Part shown: piece by piece, positions 35,612-43,737 of the stretch
Numbering within the stretch: position 1 is the stretch's first letter
Layout: every line of letters begins with the position of its first letter
Assembly (NCBI RefSeq): GCF_002095535.1
Contig: NZ_MLJI01000002.1
Coordinates: 753,786-817,785 of the forward strand
From: Pantoea cypripedii
Lineage (GTDB): Bacteria; Pseudomonadota; Gammaproteobacteria; Enterobacterales; Enterobacteriaceae
DNA length: 64,000 bases
Direction of reading: 5' to 3'
Position numbers and translations under genes: made by a program
Notes under the pieces: model-generated
Databases searched by the model: none
Told to the model about the DNA's origin: nothing
The model's input: only the letters and a program-made list of their open reading frames with translations

Positions 35612-36055
35612 CTATGGGCGCGGCGGGAACTGACCTAACTGCGTAAACAGCCCAAACCAATCTTCCATATGCCAGGTAGTGGTAATACGCTCGCCATTAA
35701 GCTGATGGAACTCATGCAGCCGAAAACTGACCGATTTTCCGGTAGGTTCAATCCCCATGATTTTCCCTTGATGTGTTCCGGTAATTTCCGCCCGTACTGC
35801 AATCTGACCGGGAAGCTGGATAAGATCGTGAATGATGATCTGCACATCCGGAAAAGCATGAATAAATTCTCTGATGATAGGTTTCAGCCCTTCAGGCCCC
35901 GCAGTCTGACCTGGGGCCAGGGGAATATCATCCCAGTCTGGTGTGACCGCTTCATCAATCAAATCAGGATTTTGGTGGCTGAAAGCCTGATAAAGTTTTT
36001 CCACGGCCTGACGTTCGGCCATAAGACGATTTATGGTCTCTTGATTGCCTGACAT
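35612..36055 (-). CDS. SnoaL-like polyketide cyclase / ester cyclase family protein
   Basis: A 147-residue protein of the NTF2-like superfamily. The N-terminal helix pair (LMAERQAVEKLYQAFSHQNP), the PGQTAGPEGLKPIIREFIHAFPDVQ segment and the end TTTWHMEDWFGLFTQLG match the SnoaL-like group that is common beside LysR genes in enterobacteria. The catalytic role is not established for these bacterial members. It is transcribed divergently from the LysR gene at 36171 across a 115-bp AT-rich gap that should hold both promoters. Confidence 0.82.
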   Translation of the reverse strand: MSGNQETINRLMAERQAVEKLYQAFSHQNPDLIDEAVTPDWDDIPLAPGQTAGPEGLKPIIREFIHAFPDVQIIIHDLIQLPGQIAVRAEITGTHQGKIMGIEPTGKSVSFRLHEFHQLNGERITTTWHMEDWFGLFTQLGQFPPRP

Positions 36056-36170
36056 TGCTTCATTCCTCTGGCTGATGATTTTTTATGATTAATCTGTAAT
36101 CCGCAGCCAGTATCACATCCGCATTAGCTATAATTAAAATAAATAATAGATATAGAGGATTATACAATTT

Positions 36171-37082
36171 ATGGATTTTAAGGGGCTTGACCTTAATCTC
36201 TTGGTGGCTTTTGACGCGCTGATGGAAGAGAAAAATGTGACCCGTGCCGCGACCAAAGCATCAGTCAGCCAGCCTGCGATGAGTGCTGCGCTTTCCCGTT
36301 TACGCACACATTTTGCCGATCCGCTGTTTATTCGCAGCGCTTCAGGGCTGCTGCCGACCGCGCGGGCAAAAGAAATTGGGTTACACGTGTCTAAAGCGCT
36401 GGAGGAGCTGACGCATCTGCTGGCTCCGGATGTGTTTTCCCCGGCAAACAGAAGTATGTCATTCACGTTGGGGATGTCTGAATACCCGATGATGGTGCTC
36501 CTGCCTGGCATCATGAAAGCGGTCAATCAGCAGGCACCAGGGGTGACGATTCATGTGCATTCCTATATCGATCGGGACGAATCTGTTGCCATGCTGGATA
36601 GCGGCAAGATTGACCTGGTGATCGGCATCGCACCGACGAAATCTGAAAACAGAATATTGTCGCGGCCATTAATTCGTGATGAGTTTGTCACCCTGGTCCA
36701 GCGGGAGGGTGAAGCGGCCCGTGAGGGGATGACGCTGGAGTCATATCTGAAGGCGGGCCATATCCTGGTTTCGCCTGAAGGCAATCATTATGGGCTGGTG
36801 GATGAACGGCTTAAGGTGATGGGACTGACCAGAGATCTGCGTCTGACATTGCCCTCTATGTTCGCCGTTGCTGGGGTGATCCAGCAAACGCAGTATATTG
36901 CGACGGTGTTGAAACGTAGCGCATTAGCCAGCGAAAAAAATGAAAACGTATTGATGTTCAATCCCCCGCTTGAGATGCCTCAGATTCAGTTTGATTTGCT
37001 TTGGCACCGCCGATCCGATGCCAGCAAAGCACAACAATGGTTGAGGCAGCTGATTTGTGAACAAGCCAGGGAGTTGATGTAA
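36171..37082 (+). CDS. LysR-family transcriptional regulator (NodD/LinR-like group)
   Basis: A 303-residue regulator. MDFKGLDLNLLVAFDALMEEKNVTRAATKASVSQPAMSAALSRLR is a textbook start for the NodD/NahR-type subgroup, whose effector domains sense aromatic or other small ligands. The full two-lobed effector domain follows to ~300. Divergence from the SnoaL-like gene suggests it controls that gene. Confidence 0.9.
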   Translation: MDFKGLDLNLLVAFDALMEEKNVTRAATKASVSQPAMSAALSRLRTHFADPLFIRSASGLLPTARAKEIGLHVSKALEELTHLLAPDVFSPANRSMSFTLGMSEYPMMVLLPGIMKAVNQQAPGVTIHVHSYIDRDESVAMLDSGKIDLVIGIAPTKSENRILSRPLIRDEFVTLVQREGEAAREGMTLESYLKAGHILVSPEGNHYGLVDERLKVMGLTRDLRLTLPSMFAVAGVIQQTQYIATVLKRSALASEKNENVLMFNPPLEMPQIQFDLLWHRRSDASKAQQWLRQLICEQARELM

Positions 37083-37192
37083 GTTCACGCCGCAGCGGAA
37101 GCAAGCTCCCTTCACATAAACTTAAACAAGTTGTGATATCAGATTCATATTCCGAAGATGCAACCGGTTTTCACCCTTAAAGGAGTATGTGG

Positions 37193-38002
37193 ATGGATCG
37201 CTATAAAATTATGTTTGATCGCCTGGAGCAGAATAAAGAAGGGGCTTTTGTTCCCTATGTTACCCTTGGGGATCCCAATCCTGAACTGTCATTTGCAATT
37301 ATAGAAACATTGATCAACGCTGGTGCAGACGCTGTCGAGTTGGGTATTCCTTTTTCTGATCCACTAGCCGATGGCCCGGTTATCCAGGCCTCAGCGATTC
37401 GGGCATTACAGGCGGGAGCAACATCTGCTGCCTGTTTTGATATTCTCACCCGTCTGCGCGCCCGCCATCCGCATATACCGATCGGCCTGCTGATGTATGC
37501 CAATCTGGTGTTCACTAACGGCATCAGCCATTTTTATAAAAGATGTGCACAGGCTGGGGTGGATTCTGTGTTGATTGGCGATGTTCCGGTTGAGGAATCA
37601 AAAGAGTTTCGTGAAGCAGCTGAGAGCAGTGGCATTTCTACGGTATTCTTTGCGCCACCGAATGCTGACATGGCTACCTTAGAAGCAGTATCAGGATATG
37701 GCGGTGGTTATACTTATCTGCTTTCACGTGCCGGGGTAACCAGCGTTGAAAATAAGGCGGGTCTGCCCTCACCACATATCCTTGAAGCGCTCAGACGCTT
37801 TAATGCCCCACCAGCAATGTTAGGTTTTGGCATATCAATGCCAGCGCAAGTCAGAGAAGTGATGAAAAGTGGCATTGCGGGTGTTATATCGGGTTCTGCG
37901 GTAGTAAAAATAATAGAACGCAACATTAATGCGCCAGATACGATGTTGGCTGAGCTCTATTCTTTTGTGAGATCGATGAAAGAGGCGACACGTAACCAAT
38001 AG
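37193..38002 (+). CDS. Orphan tryptophan synthase alpha-chain paralogue
   Basis: A 269-residue TIM-barrel protein related to TrpA, which cleaves indole-3-glycerol phosphate. The catalytic Glu ([15 protein letters not shown]) and Asp of the same motif, loop 6 ([15 protein letters not shown]) and the phosphate site (GFGIS...[11 protein letters not shown]) are all retained. No trpB or other trp gene is near, and it ends in its own terminator. It is clearly diverged from the E. coli-type enzyme, so it is probably a second copy that could release free indole on its own, like plant BX1-type lyases; this is inference. The ATG at 37193 is better spaced from AGGAG than the one at 37187. Confidence 0.85.
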   Translation: MDRYKIMFDRLEQNKEGAFVPYVTLGDPNPELSFAIIETLINAGADAVELGIPFSDPLADGPVIQASAIRALQAGATSAACFDILTRLRARHPHIPIGLLMYANLVFTNGISHFYKRCAQAGVDSVLIGDVPVEESKEFREAAESSGISTVFFAPPNADMATLEAVSGYGGGYTYLLSRAGVTSVENKAGLPSPHILEALRRFNAPPAMLGFGISMPAQVREVMKSGIAGVISGSAVVKIIERNINAPDTMLAELYSFVRSMKEATRNQ

Positions 38003-38007
38003 AAAAA

Positions 38008-38038
38008 CCATGCGGTGTGAAATCACCGCATGGTTTTT
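38008..38038. terminator. Strong intrinsic terminator (bidirectional)
   Basis: CCATGCGGTG and CACCGCATGG form a perfect 10-bp stem with a 6-nt loop, followed by TTTTT and preceded by AAAAA. It separates the TrpA paralogue from the convergent H-NS-family gene. Confidence 0.93.
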
Positions 38039-38060
38039 AACTTACTGAAAAAGCGTGAGA

Positions 38061-38459
38061 TTAAATCAGGAAATCATCCAGAGATTTACCGCTTTCGATT
38101 GCAGCTTTAATGACCGCAGGGGTACGACCCTGACCGGTCCAGTGTTTTTCCTGACCGTCTTCAATATATTTATACTTAGCCGGACGCGGAGCACGTTTAG
38201 CGCGTGGTTTACCTGCACCCGACAGAGAACCCAGTAATTCATTCGGGTCGATACCGTCTTCCAGCAGCAACTCACGATATTTAGCCAGCTTCTCTGCTTT
38301 CTCACGTACAGCAGCTTCTTCTGCATGGCTTTCTTCACGACGTTCTGAAACAACAACGCTGAACTTCTCAAGCATTTCTTCCAGATCGGCCAGAGCCAGT
38401 TCACGTGCCTGCGCACGCAGTGTACGAATGTTATTTAGCGCCTTAAGTGAATCACTCAT
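38061..38459 (-). CDS. H-NS family nucleoid protein (H-NS/StpA paralogue)
   Basis: A 132-residue DNA-binding protein. The N-terminal oligomerisation coiled coil ([17 protein letters not shown]...[12 protein letters not shown]), an Ala/Glu-rich linker, and the C-terminal hook [15 protein letters not shown] that recognises AT-rich minor grooves are all present. It should silence AT-rich acquired genes, of which several lie nearby. The tdk or galU neighbours expected of the principal hns locus are absent, so it may be an additional copy or StpA. The ATG at 38459 gives MSDSLKALN, the family N terminus. Confidence 0.9.
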   Translation of the reverse strand: MSDSLKALNNIRTLRAQARELALADLEEMLEKFSVVVSERREESHAEEAAVREKAEKLAKYRELLLEDGIDPNELLGSLSGAGKPRAKRAPRPAKYKYIEDGQEKHWTGQGRTPAVIKAAIESGKSLDDFLI

Positions 38460-38530
38460 GGAAATCTCCAAACGGTGTCGTTGAACGAGTAAAGTATGAC
38501 GAAACTAAGATTTAAAATAAGTCTGTGAAA

Positions 38531-38544
38531 TGAGTATATACTCA
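38531..38544. promoter_or_regulatory. Perfect palindrome upstream of the H-NS-family gene
   Basis: TGAGTATATACTCA, a 14-bp perfect palindrome 72 bp upstream of the start. It is a candidate operator or intrinsically bent autoregulatory site. Confidence 0.4.
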
Positions 38545-39133
38545 CGCGTCACTATGGAAAAGGGGAAACTTAACGTTGACTATAAAAATAATGACACCGA
38601 GGGTTATTTTTGGGAGGCAACGAGGGTTTTTATCATAAATGTTGTCATCACCATGAAGAATTATTTACTTTACTCAGAAACTTGCCGGGGGTATCGGTAC
38701 AATTCTTAATTTATCCTTACGCTTTTCTACTCCGTTTCAAATCCGATCACGTAATTGCAAATACATCTTTCCTTTAGGGCGAGTTGAACTATAGTTCAGT
38801 TCGGCAGCATATTGACGATAATTTCAGTCCTGTATTGTGCTTACCCTCTTAACTTACTGCGTCCAAAAATTCACAGGGGCAGGTTATTACCGTCGCCGAA
38901 TCTGCCCGAAAATAAAATGCACAACAGCAGGATTATGACGCTGGAGGATAAACCTGATGTCAAAATGGAAATAACGGCCAGCTGCGACAGAGGTTCCTTT
39001 TCCTGCCGGCAAGCGGCATGCGATAAATCGGCACAAGACAACAAATTAGATACAAACTATTTACATTTCAGGTGAGTTGTACTTCACTAACTCTCAACGG
39101 AATAATCATGGATTACAAGGAGATGTTGCGGTG
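38545..39133. other. AT-rich intergenic region between divergent genes
   Basis: Almost 600 bp without a supportable gene. A second perfect 14-bp palindrome, TGAACTATAGTTCA, lies at 38786-38799. An 87-codon frame (38812-39075) has no ribosome site or recognisable content and I leave it out. The composition suits an H-NS-bound regulatory region. Confidence 0.45.
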
Positions 39134-39730
39134 ATGACGCAATCCTTAACCGAAAAAACCGGGCATCTGGCATGGTGCGCTCTGATCGCTCTTGAACTGG
39201 CGAGACATGATGGGTTGGTCAGTTCTGAATCCCAGGAAAATGTTTTCCTGACGCGCTGGCTGGCTACCGCGCTGAAACAGCATCGTTTTCCCCGAGAAGT
39301 TGCCAGTGATATTCAATGGTTGTTGAAACAGGGCCGGGCATTTGGACCCGCAGCAAAACTGCGACACAAACTCGATTATCTTTGGCGCTCCTGTACGGGG
39401 GAATTGTCCCAGCAGAACGACCTGTTCCGTCTGACCTACGCCATTGAAACCGCGAAGCAAATGCAATGGGTCTATAGGGTGCTCAGCGACAGAGAATGGT
39501 CAGGGCGTAATACGGTTGTCACCAACGGCGAACTCGACGCGATATATCTGTCACGATCCGGGTTGGACGTTTCCTTCGATGCTGATGGTGGGCAGATCGC
39601 GCCGCTGATGGCGCGGCTAACCGGGAATGTCGCTGGGCTGGAAAAAATACTGCATCGCAGCGGCTGGCGCAGCGAAGTTTGCCAGCAAACGCAAACACCT
39701 TTTCTTTTCCAGCTGATGACCCATTCATAA
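39134..39730 (+). CDS. DUF2913 family protein
   Basis: A 198-residue protein. TGHLAWCALIALELARHDGLV near the start, FLTRWLATALKQHRFPR, WLLKQGRAFGPAAKLRHKLDYLW, LTYAIETAKQMQWVYRVLSDREWSG and the C-terminal cysteine region fit DUF2913, a family common in enterobacteria with no known function. The start is either the GTG at 39131 or the ATG at 39134, behind AAGGAG. It ends 46 bp before the fluoride-operon promoter and has no evident functional link to it. Confidence 0.82.
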   Translation: MTQSLTEKTGHLAWCALIALELARHDGLVSSESQENVFLTRWLATALKQHRFPREVASDIQWLLKQGRAFGPAAKLRHKLDYLWRSCTGELSQQNDLFRLTYAIETAKQMQWVYRVLSDREWSGRNTVVTNGELDAIYLSRSGLDVSFDADGGQIAPLMARLTGNVAGLEKILHRSGWRSEVCQQTQTPFLFQLMTHS

Positions 39731-39775
39731 TCATGCTATCAATCCAGCACTTAGCCGCAACAGCAAACGAATCGG

Positions 39776-39804
39776 CTGACAAATAAATTCGCCTGTTCTA
39801 GACT
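39776..39804 (+). promoter_or_regulatory. Sigma-70 promoter of the fluoride operon
   Basis: CTGACA (39776-39781), exactly 17 bp, then TAGACT (39799-39804). The predicted start near 39811 falls right at the first base of the aptamer, as expected for a riboswitch leader. Confidence 0.72.
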
Positions 39805-39810
39805 GGCCTT

Positions 39811-39870
39811 AAAGGTGATGGCGTTCCACCTTCCTACAACCGCCCCGTTCGGGGCTGATGACGCCTGATA
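39811..39870 (+). ncRNA. Fluoride riboswitch aptamer (crcB motif)
   Basis: The sequence follows the crcB-motif consensus closely: GGTGATGGCGTTCCACC (39814-39830), a short linker, AACCGCCCC-GTTC-GGGGC, then the invariant-type CTGATGACGCCT (39855-39866). The first hairpin loop GGCGTT can pair with AACGCC-like bases to form the pseudoknot. It lies upstream of enzymes known to be fluoride targets. Downstream, GAGGTATG (39889-39896) can pair with CATACTTC (39925-39932), and CCGCA..TGCGG surrounds the region before the start, so the expression platform probably acts on translation or attenuation. Confidence 0.93.
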
Positions 39871-39951
39871 TGACTCTTAATCACTTGAGAGGTATGTCAG
39901 GCTGATCTGAATTCACCCAGCCCGCATACTTCCTGCTGCGGGGATCCTCCT

Positions 39952-40860
39952 TTGATACATGTTACAGGCCATATCAATCCTGACAGCGATGCCATCTGCA
40001 CGGCAGTTGTCACCGCTTACTGGTTAAATCAGCAACATCGTCCCGCTCATGCATGGCGTGCGGGTGAGGCCAATCGGGAAACACGTTTTATTTTCGCTGA
40101 AGCAGGTTTACCCCTGCCGGAACGACTCACGCTTTCCCTGAAAGGCGAGGATGTCTGGCTCGTCGATTTCACCGAACCGGCTCAGGGGCCGGACGATCTG
40201 CATCAAAGCAACGTTATCGGCATTATCGATCACCATCGGCTGGGCGGTTTGATGACACAGTTACCGCCAGAAGTCTGGATAAAGCCGGTAGGGAGCAGCG
40301 CTACCGTGCTCTGGCTGTTAATGGATGAAGCCGATCGCAACAGCCTGGCCTCATCTCACGCCATTCTGCTGCTGGGTGCCATCCTGAGTGACACCGTTAA
40401 TCTGAAATCGCCAACGACGACGGAAGAGGATATTCGCACCGTTACCCAGCTCTGCGTACGAACGGGCATTAATCGTAAAACCTTCGGCCGTCATTTGTTG
40501 AGCGCGAAAACCGACCTTGCCGGACTGTCACCCCAGCACCTGCTTGAGAAGGACCTCAAAGCGTTCGTGATCGCGGGTACGGATGTTCGCATTTCGCAAA
40601 TCGAAGTGATGAACCCGTCTCAGGTTTCTCATCTGATTACTGCGCTTTGTGAGGAACTGAAGAATACAGTCGCACAGTCCGGCGCGGGGTTGGGTGTGCT
40701 GATGGTGACGGATATCACCGACAATTTTTCCACGCTCTATTTTGCCGGTCGGGCATTGAAAAATGTCGGACCCTGCTCACTGCCGGGGATGCTCAGCAGG
40801 AAAAAACAGCTGTTGCCCTGGCTCCATCATCATCTCGAACAAAGCCGGGGTGAAGCATGA
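39952..40860 (+). CDS. ppaC: Manganese-dependent (family II) inorganic pyrophosphatase
   Basis: A 302-residue DHH-type pyrophosphatase. The metal-binding GHINPDSD (residues 6-13), VDFTE, IIDHHRLGG (the DHH motif) and C-terminal SRKKQLLPWL of the DHHA2 domain are all present. It hydrolyses diphosphate with Mn2+ or Co2+. The start is a TTG (39952): no in-frame ATG or GTG exists between it and the upstream stop at 39886, and GGGG lies eight bases before. It is the first gene of the fluoride operon and would back up the fluoride-sensitive family I enzyme. Overlaps the next gene by 4 bp. Confidence 0.92.
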   Translation: MIHVTGHINPDSDAICTAVVTAYWLNQQHRPAHAWRAGEANRETRFIFAEAGLPLPERLTLSLKGEDVWLVDFTEPAQGPDDLHQSNVIGIIDHHRLGGLMTQLPPEVWIKPVGSSATVLWLLMDEADRNSLASSHAILLLGAILSDTVNLKSPTTTEEDIRTVTQLCVRTGINRKTFGRHLLSAKTDLAGLSPQHLLEKDLKAFVIAGTDVRISQIEVMNPSQVSHLITALCEELKNTVAQSGAGLGVLMVTDITDNFSTLYFAGRALKNVGPCSLPGMLSRKKQLLPWLHHHLEQSRGEA

Positions 40861-41282
40861 AATTTTATACCCATGCGCTGGTGCTGGTTCATGACCAGCA
40901 GGACGGTGCGTTGCTGCTGAATCATGCTGCTGTGCTGGCACAGCAGACAGGAATGAAAATCACGCTGGCACATATCAGCGAGGACTATCGCGAAATGAAT
41001 TACGTTTCCGACAGCGTCATGGATGACAGGGTTTCGCAAGCCATTATCAGGGCGAAATCTTTGTTGAGTGAACTGGTCAAGGCCGCGCCGGTGGTGGTTG
41101 ACGCGTGCGAGCTGGTGACAATCAACCGATTCGAGGATGTGGAGCAATGCATTAAAGAGCGGGGTATTGACCTGGTGATTGCCGGACATCGCAATCGTTT
41201 CATGGGACTACTGGCATCACGCTCACTGGAGTACATCAACCATCTGACAGTCGATGTTCTGATTAAGCACACCCGTAGCTGA
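40857..41282 (+). CDS. Universal stress protein (UspA family)
   Basis: A 141-residue UspA-fold protein: the LVLVHDQQDGALLLNHAAVLAQQTG start, ITLAHISE strand, and IKERGIDLVIAGHRNRFMGLL near the nucleotide-binding end. The typical G-2X-G-9X-G(S/T) ATP loop is only partly kept. It is translationally coupled to ppaC (ATGA overlap) and 16 bp from the enolase gene. UspA genes are recurring members of fluoride-riboswitch operons, though their role there is unclear. Confidence 0.88.
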   Translation: MKFYTHALVLVHDQQDGALLLNHAAVLAQQTGMKITLAHISEDYREMNYVSDSVMDDRVSQAIIRAKSLLSELVKAAPVVVDACELVTINRFEDVEQCIKERGIDLVIAGHRNRFMGLLASRSLEYINHLTVDVLIKHTRS

Positions 41283-41298
41283 ACAGCAGGAGAAAAAC

Positions 41299-42588
41299 AT
41301 GAGTTTTAATATCGACAGAATGACTGCGCGTGAAATTCTTGATTCACGCGGAAATCCGACCGTTGAAGTCGAGGCGTTTACCACCGATGGGCTGATGGCC
41401 CGAGCCTCCGTCCCTTCGGGGGCCAGTACCGGAACCCGCGAAGCCCACGAACGACGGGACGGCGATCACTCGCGTTATGGGGGTAAAGGCGTGCAAGATG
41501 CGGTGCAGGCTGTTTGCGGAGAAATCAGTGCAGCGCTAGCCGATATCGATGTGCGTGAGCAGCGAGCCATTGATAACGTCATGCTGGAACTGGACGGAAC
41601 AGAAAACAAAAGCCGGTTAGGGGCCAATGCCATTCTCGGCGCATCGCTGGCCGTCGCCAGGCTGGCAGCGCTGGCGACACGTCAGCCGTTATATCGTTAC
41701 CTCGGCGGACTGCGTGCTAATCTGTTGCCGGTTCCCTGTATGAACATCATTAACGGGGGTGTCCATGCACGGGGGCAGGGTGCCGACTTTCAGGAGTTCA
41801 TGATAGCGCCGCATGGTGCCGAGAGTCTGAAGGAGGCGGTGCGTCAGGGCAGTGAAGTTTATCAGGCACTCCGTCAGTTGCTGCTGGAAAAAAACCTTTC
41901 CGTCGGAGTCGGTGATGAAGGCGGTTTTGCCCCTGCGGTGTCGTCAAATCGCGAACCACTGACCTTGATCGTGCAGGCCATTGAGAAAGCGGGCTACCGG
42001 CCCGGTGAAGATATCAGTATTTGTATTGATCCGGCATCGAGTGAGTTTTACCGTGATGGCCAATATCATCTGCGCACGGAAAATGCCGCGCTGAGCGCCA
42101 AAGAAATGACGGCGTATTATAGCGAGCTGCTGGATCAATTTCCGATTGTGTTGCTGGAAGATGGTCTGGCCGAGGACGACTGGAGCGGCTGGAAATATCT
42201 CCATCAACAGCTGGGAAGCCGGGCAGAACTGGTTGGCGATGATTTGTTTGTGACCAACGTGAAATACATCCAACGTGGGATACAGGAAAACCTCGCCAGC
42301 GCAGCACTTATCAAGCTTAATCAGATAGGCACGTTGAGCGAGACATTCGATGCCGTTGCGCTGTGCCAGCGTCATGGCTGGGGGGCGTTCATATCGCATC
42401 GAAGTGGCGAAACCACCGATGCATTTATTGCGGATATGACCGTCGCGCTGCGAGCCGGACATCTCAAAACCGGCGCGCCTTGCCGCGGAGAGCGGGTTGA
42501 AAAATATAATCAGCTAATGCGTATTGAGCAGGAACTTGGACAGGACGCTCAATACGCCGGGCTGGGGGCGTTTATCCGCCGCGCCTGA
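41299..42588 (+). CDS. eno: Enolase paralogue of the fluoride operon
   Basis: A 429-residue enolase interconverting 2-phosphoglycerate and phosphoenolpyruvate. The catalytic residues are all in place: GVHARGQGADFQEFM (His and Glu), GDEGGFAP, Mg ligands in CIDPASSEF, LLEDGLAEDDW and VGDDLFVTN, Lys in ALIKLNQIG, His in ISHRSGETTD, and Lys in LKTGAPCRGERV. Differences from the usual bacterial enzyme (for example GQGAD for NNNVD and GAPCRG for GSMSRS) cluster around the active site, where they could lessen fluoride-phosphate-Mg trapping. It is presumably a second copy beside a housekeeping eno. Confidence 0.94.
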   Translation: MSFNIDRMTAREILDSRGNPTVEVEAFTTDGLMARASVPSGASTGTREAHERRDGDHSRYGGKGVQDAVQAVCGEISAALADIDVREQRAIDNVMLELDGTENKSRLGANAILGASLAVARLAALATRQPLYRYLGGLRANLLPVPCMNIINGGVHARGQGADFQEFMIAPHGAESLKEAVRQGSEVYQALRQLLLEKNLSVGVGDEGGFAPAVSSNREPLTLIVQAIEKAGYRPGEDISICIDPASSEFYRDGQYHLRTENAALSAKEMTAYYSELLDQFPIVLLEDGLAEDDWSGWKYLHQQLGSRAELVGDDLFVTNVKYIQRGIQENLASAALIKLNQIGTLSETFDAVALCQRHGWGAFISHRSGETTDAFIADMTVALRAGHLKTGAPCRGERVEKYNQLMRIEQELGQDAQYAGLGAFIRRA

Positions 42589-42631
42589 TGACAGGCCGGG
42601 CTTCACGGCCCGGCCCCTTATGGGATTAAGC

Positions 42632-43324
42632 ATGCATACATCAACGCTTATTTTATTACGCCATGGCGAAAGTCAGTGGAACCTTGAAAATCGTTATACC
42701 GGCTGGACAGATGTACCGCTGACGCCACAGGGTTATCAGGAGGCTGATCGGGCGGGCGCGCTAATCAGGCAAGCTTCACTGATGCCTGATTATATTTGCA
42801 GCTCGGTGATGACTCGCTGTATCCATACCTCCTGGCGTGTGCTGGATCAGCTGGATCGCGCATGGCTGCCGGTGGACAAAACCTGGCGTCTTAACGAACG
42901 ACACTACGGGGCGTTGCAGGGACTGAATAAAGCTGCAACCGTCGCTACCCTGGGTGAGGAGAATGTCTTCCGCTGGCGCAGAACGTTGCACGGCGTTCCA
43001 CCGGTGGATGCAGAGGCGCCCGCCAGGCTACAGACCGATCCCCGCTATCGACATATTGCCCTGCAAGACTTGCCCGCCGGAGAGAGCCTGTACATGACTC
43101 TGCATCGGGTGCTTCCTTACTGGCAACAGGTGGTGGTGCCTGAGCTACGCGCCGGTAAGACGGTGTTAATTGTGGCGCATGCTAATTCACTCCGCGCGCT
43201 GATGACCTTCCTCGAAAAACTCAGTGACGAGGCGATTACCCGATTGCATGTGCCAACCGGGGTGCCGATCGTCTACTCCATGGACAGCGCCGCCAATGTG
43301 ATGACGCAGCGCGTCCTGACCTGA
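42632..43324 (+). CDS. gpmA: 2,3-bisphosphoglycerate-dependent phosphoglycerate mutase (GpmA-like)
   Basis: A 230-residue histidine phosphatase-fold mutase. LILLRHGESQWNLENRYTGWTDVPLT holds the phosphorylated His, RLNERHYGALQGLNK the second signature, and VLIVAHANSLRALM the late catalytic His. It works directly before enolase in glycolysis. The ATG at 42632 is preferred; another in-frame ATG lies at 42620. A GC-rich hairpin, CTGACCGG-GTGT-CCGGTCAG (43321-43340), overlaps its stop and may end the operon. Confidence 0.92.
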   Translation: MHTSTLILLRHGESQWNLENRYTGWTDVPLTPQGYQEADRAGALIRQASLMPDYICSSVMTRCIHTSWRVLDQLDRAWLPVDKTWRLNERHYGALQGLNKAATVATLGEENVFRWRRTLHGVPPVDAEAPARLQTDPRYRHIALQDLPAGESLYMTLHRVLPYWQQVVVPELRAGKTVLIVAHANSLRALMTFLEKLSDEAITRLHVPTGVPIVYSMDSAANVMTQRVLT

Positions 43325-43474
43325 CCGGGTGTCCGGTCAGTTGCCTCATGACATGCGATGACATAAGTCTGGAACAATTCAGAAACCCTTCCTGCCTGGC
43401 TTTTCTATATCCTTTTTCCCGTGAAGTTGTGCTTTTCCCCATTCGCTCAAATTAACGGTAAATCGAGGTAATAA

Positions 43475-43729
43475 ATGAAAAAGTTTCTGGTGCTGGTTGC
43501 AGGTTTTGTTTTTATCAGTGCTGCCAGCGCAGCGCCGACCGGTGCATTTATGCAGCGGGTACAGGATCGTTTCAATGCTGCAAATACCAATCATGATGGC
43601 AAATTGACCCTGGCAGAAGCGCAGGCGGGTATGCCGCGTGTCGCTCAGCATTTTGCGGAAATAGATACAGCGAAAAAAGGCTATATCACCTTCTCGCAAC
43701 TCAGTGCATTTATGGCGGCGAAAAAATAA
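43475..43729 (+). CDS. Exported EF-hand calcium-binding protein
   Basis: An 84-residue periplasmic protein: signal peptide to about residue 20 (ISAASA-AP), then one good EF-hand loop NTNHDGKLTLAE (~38-49) and a second, degenerate loop DTAKKGYITFSQL. A strong GAGG site precedes the ATG. It is nine bases from the efflux adaptor gene, so it probably belongs to the efflux/two-component operon and may sense divalent cations in the periplasm. Confidence 0.82.
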   Translation: MKKFLVLVAGFVFISAASAAPTGAFMQRVQDRFNAANTNHDGKLTLAEAQAGMPRVAQHFAEIDTAKKGYITFSQLSAFMAAKK

Positions 43730-43737
43730 TCAACCCG

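Noticed and set aside
38812..39075. 87-codon plus-strand frame in the H-NS/DUF2913 gap
   Set aside because: No ribosome site or familiar domain; the composition looks like intergenic DNA.
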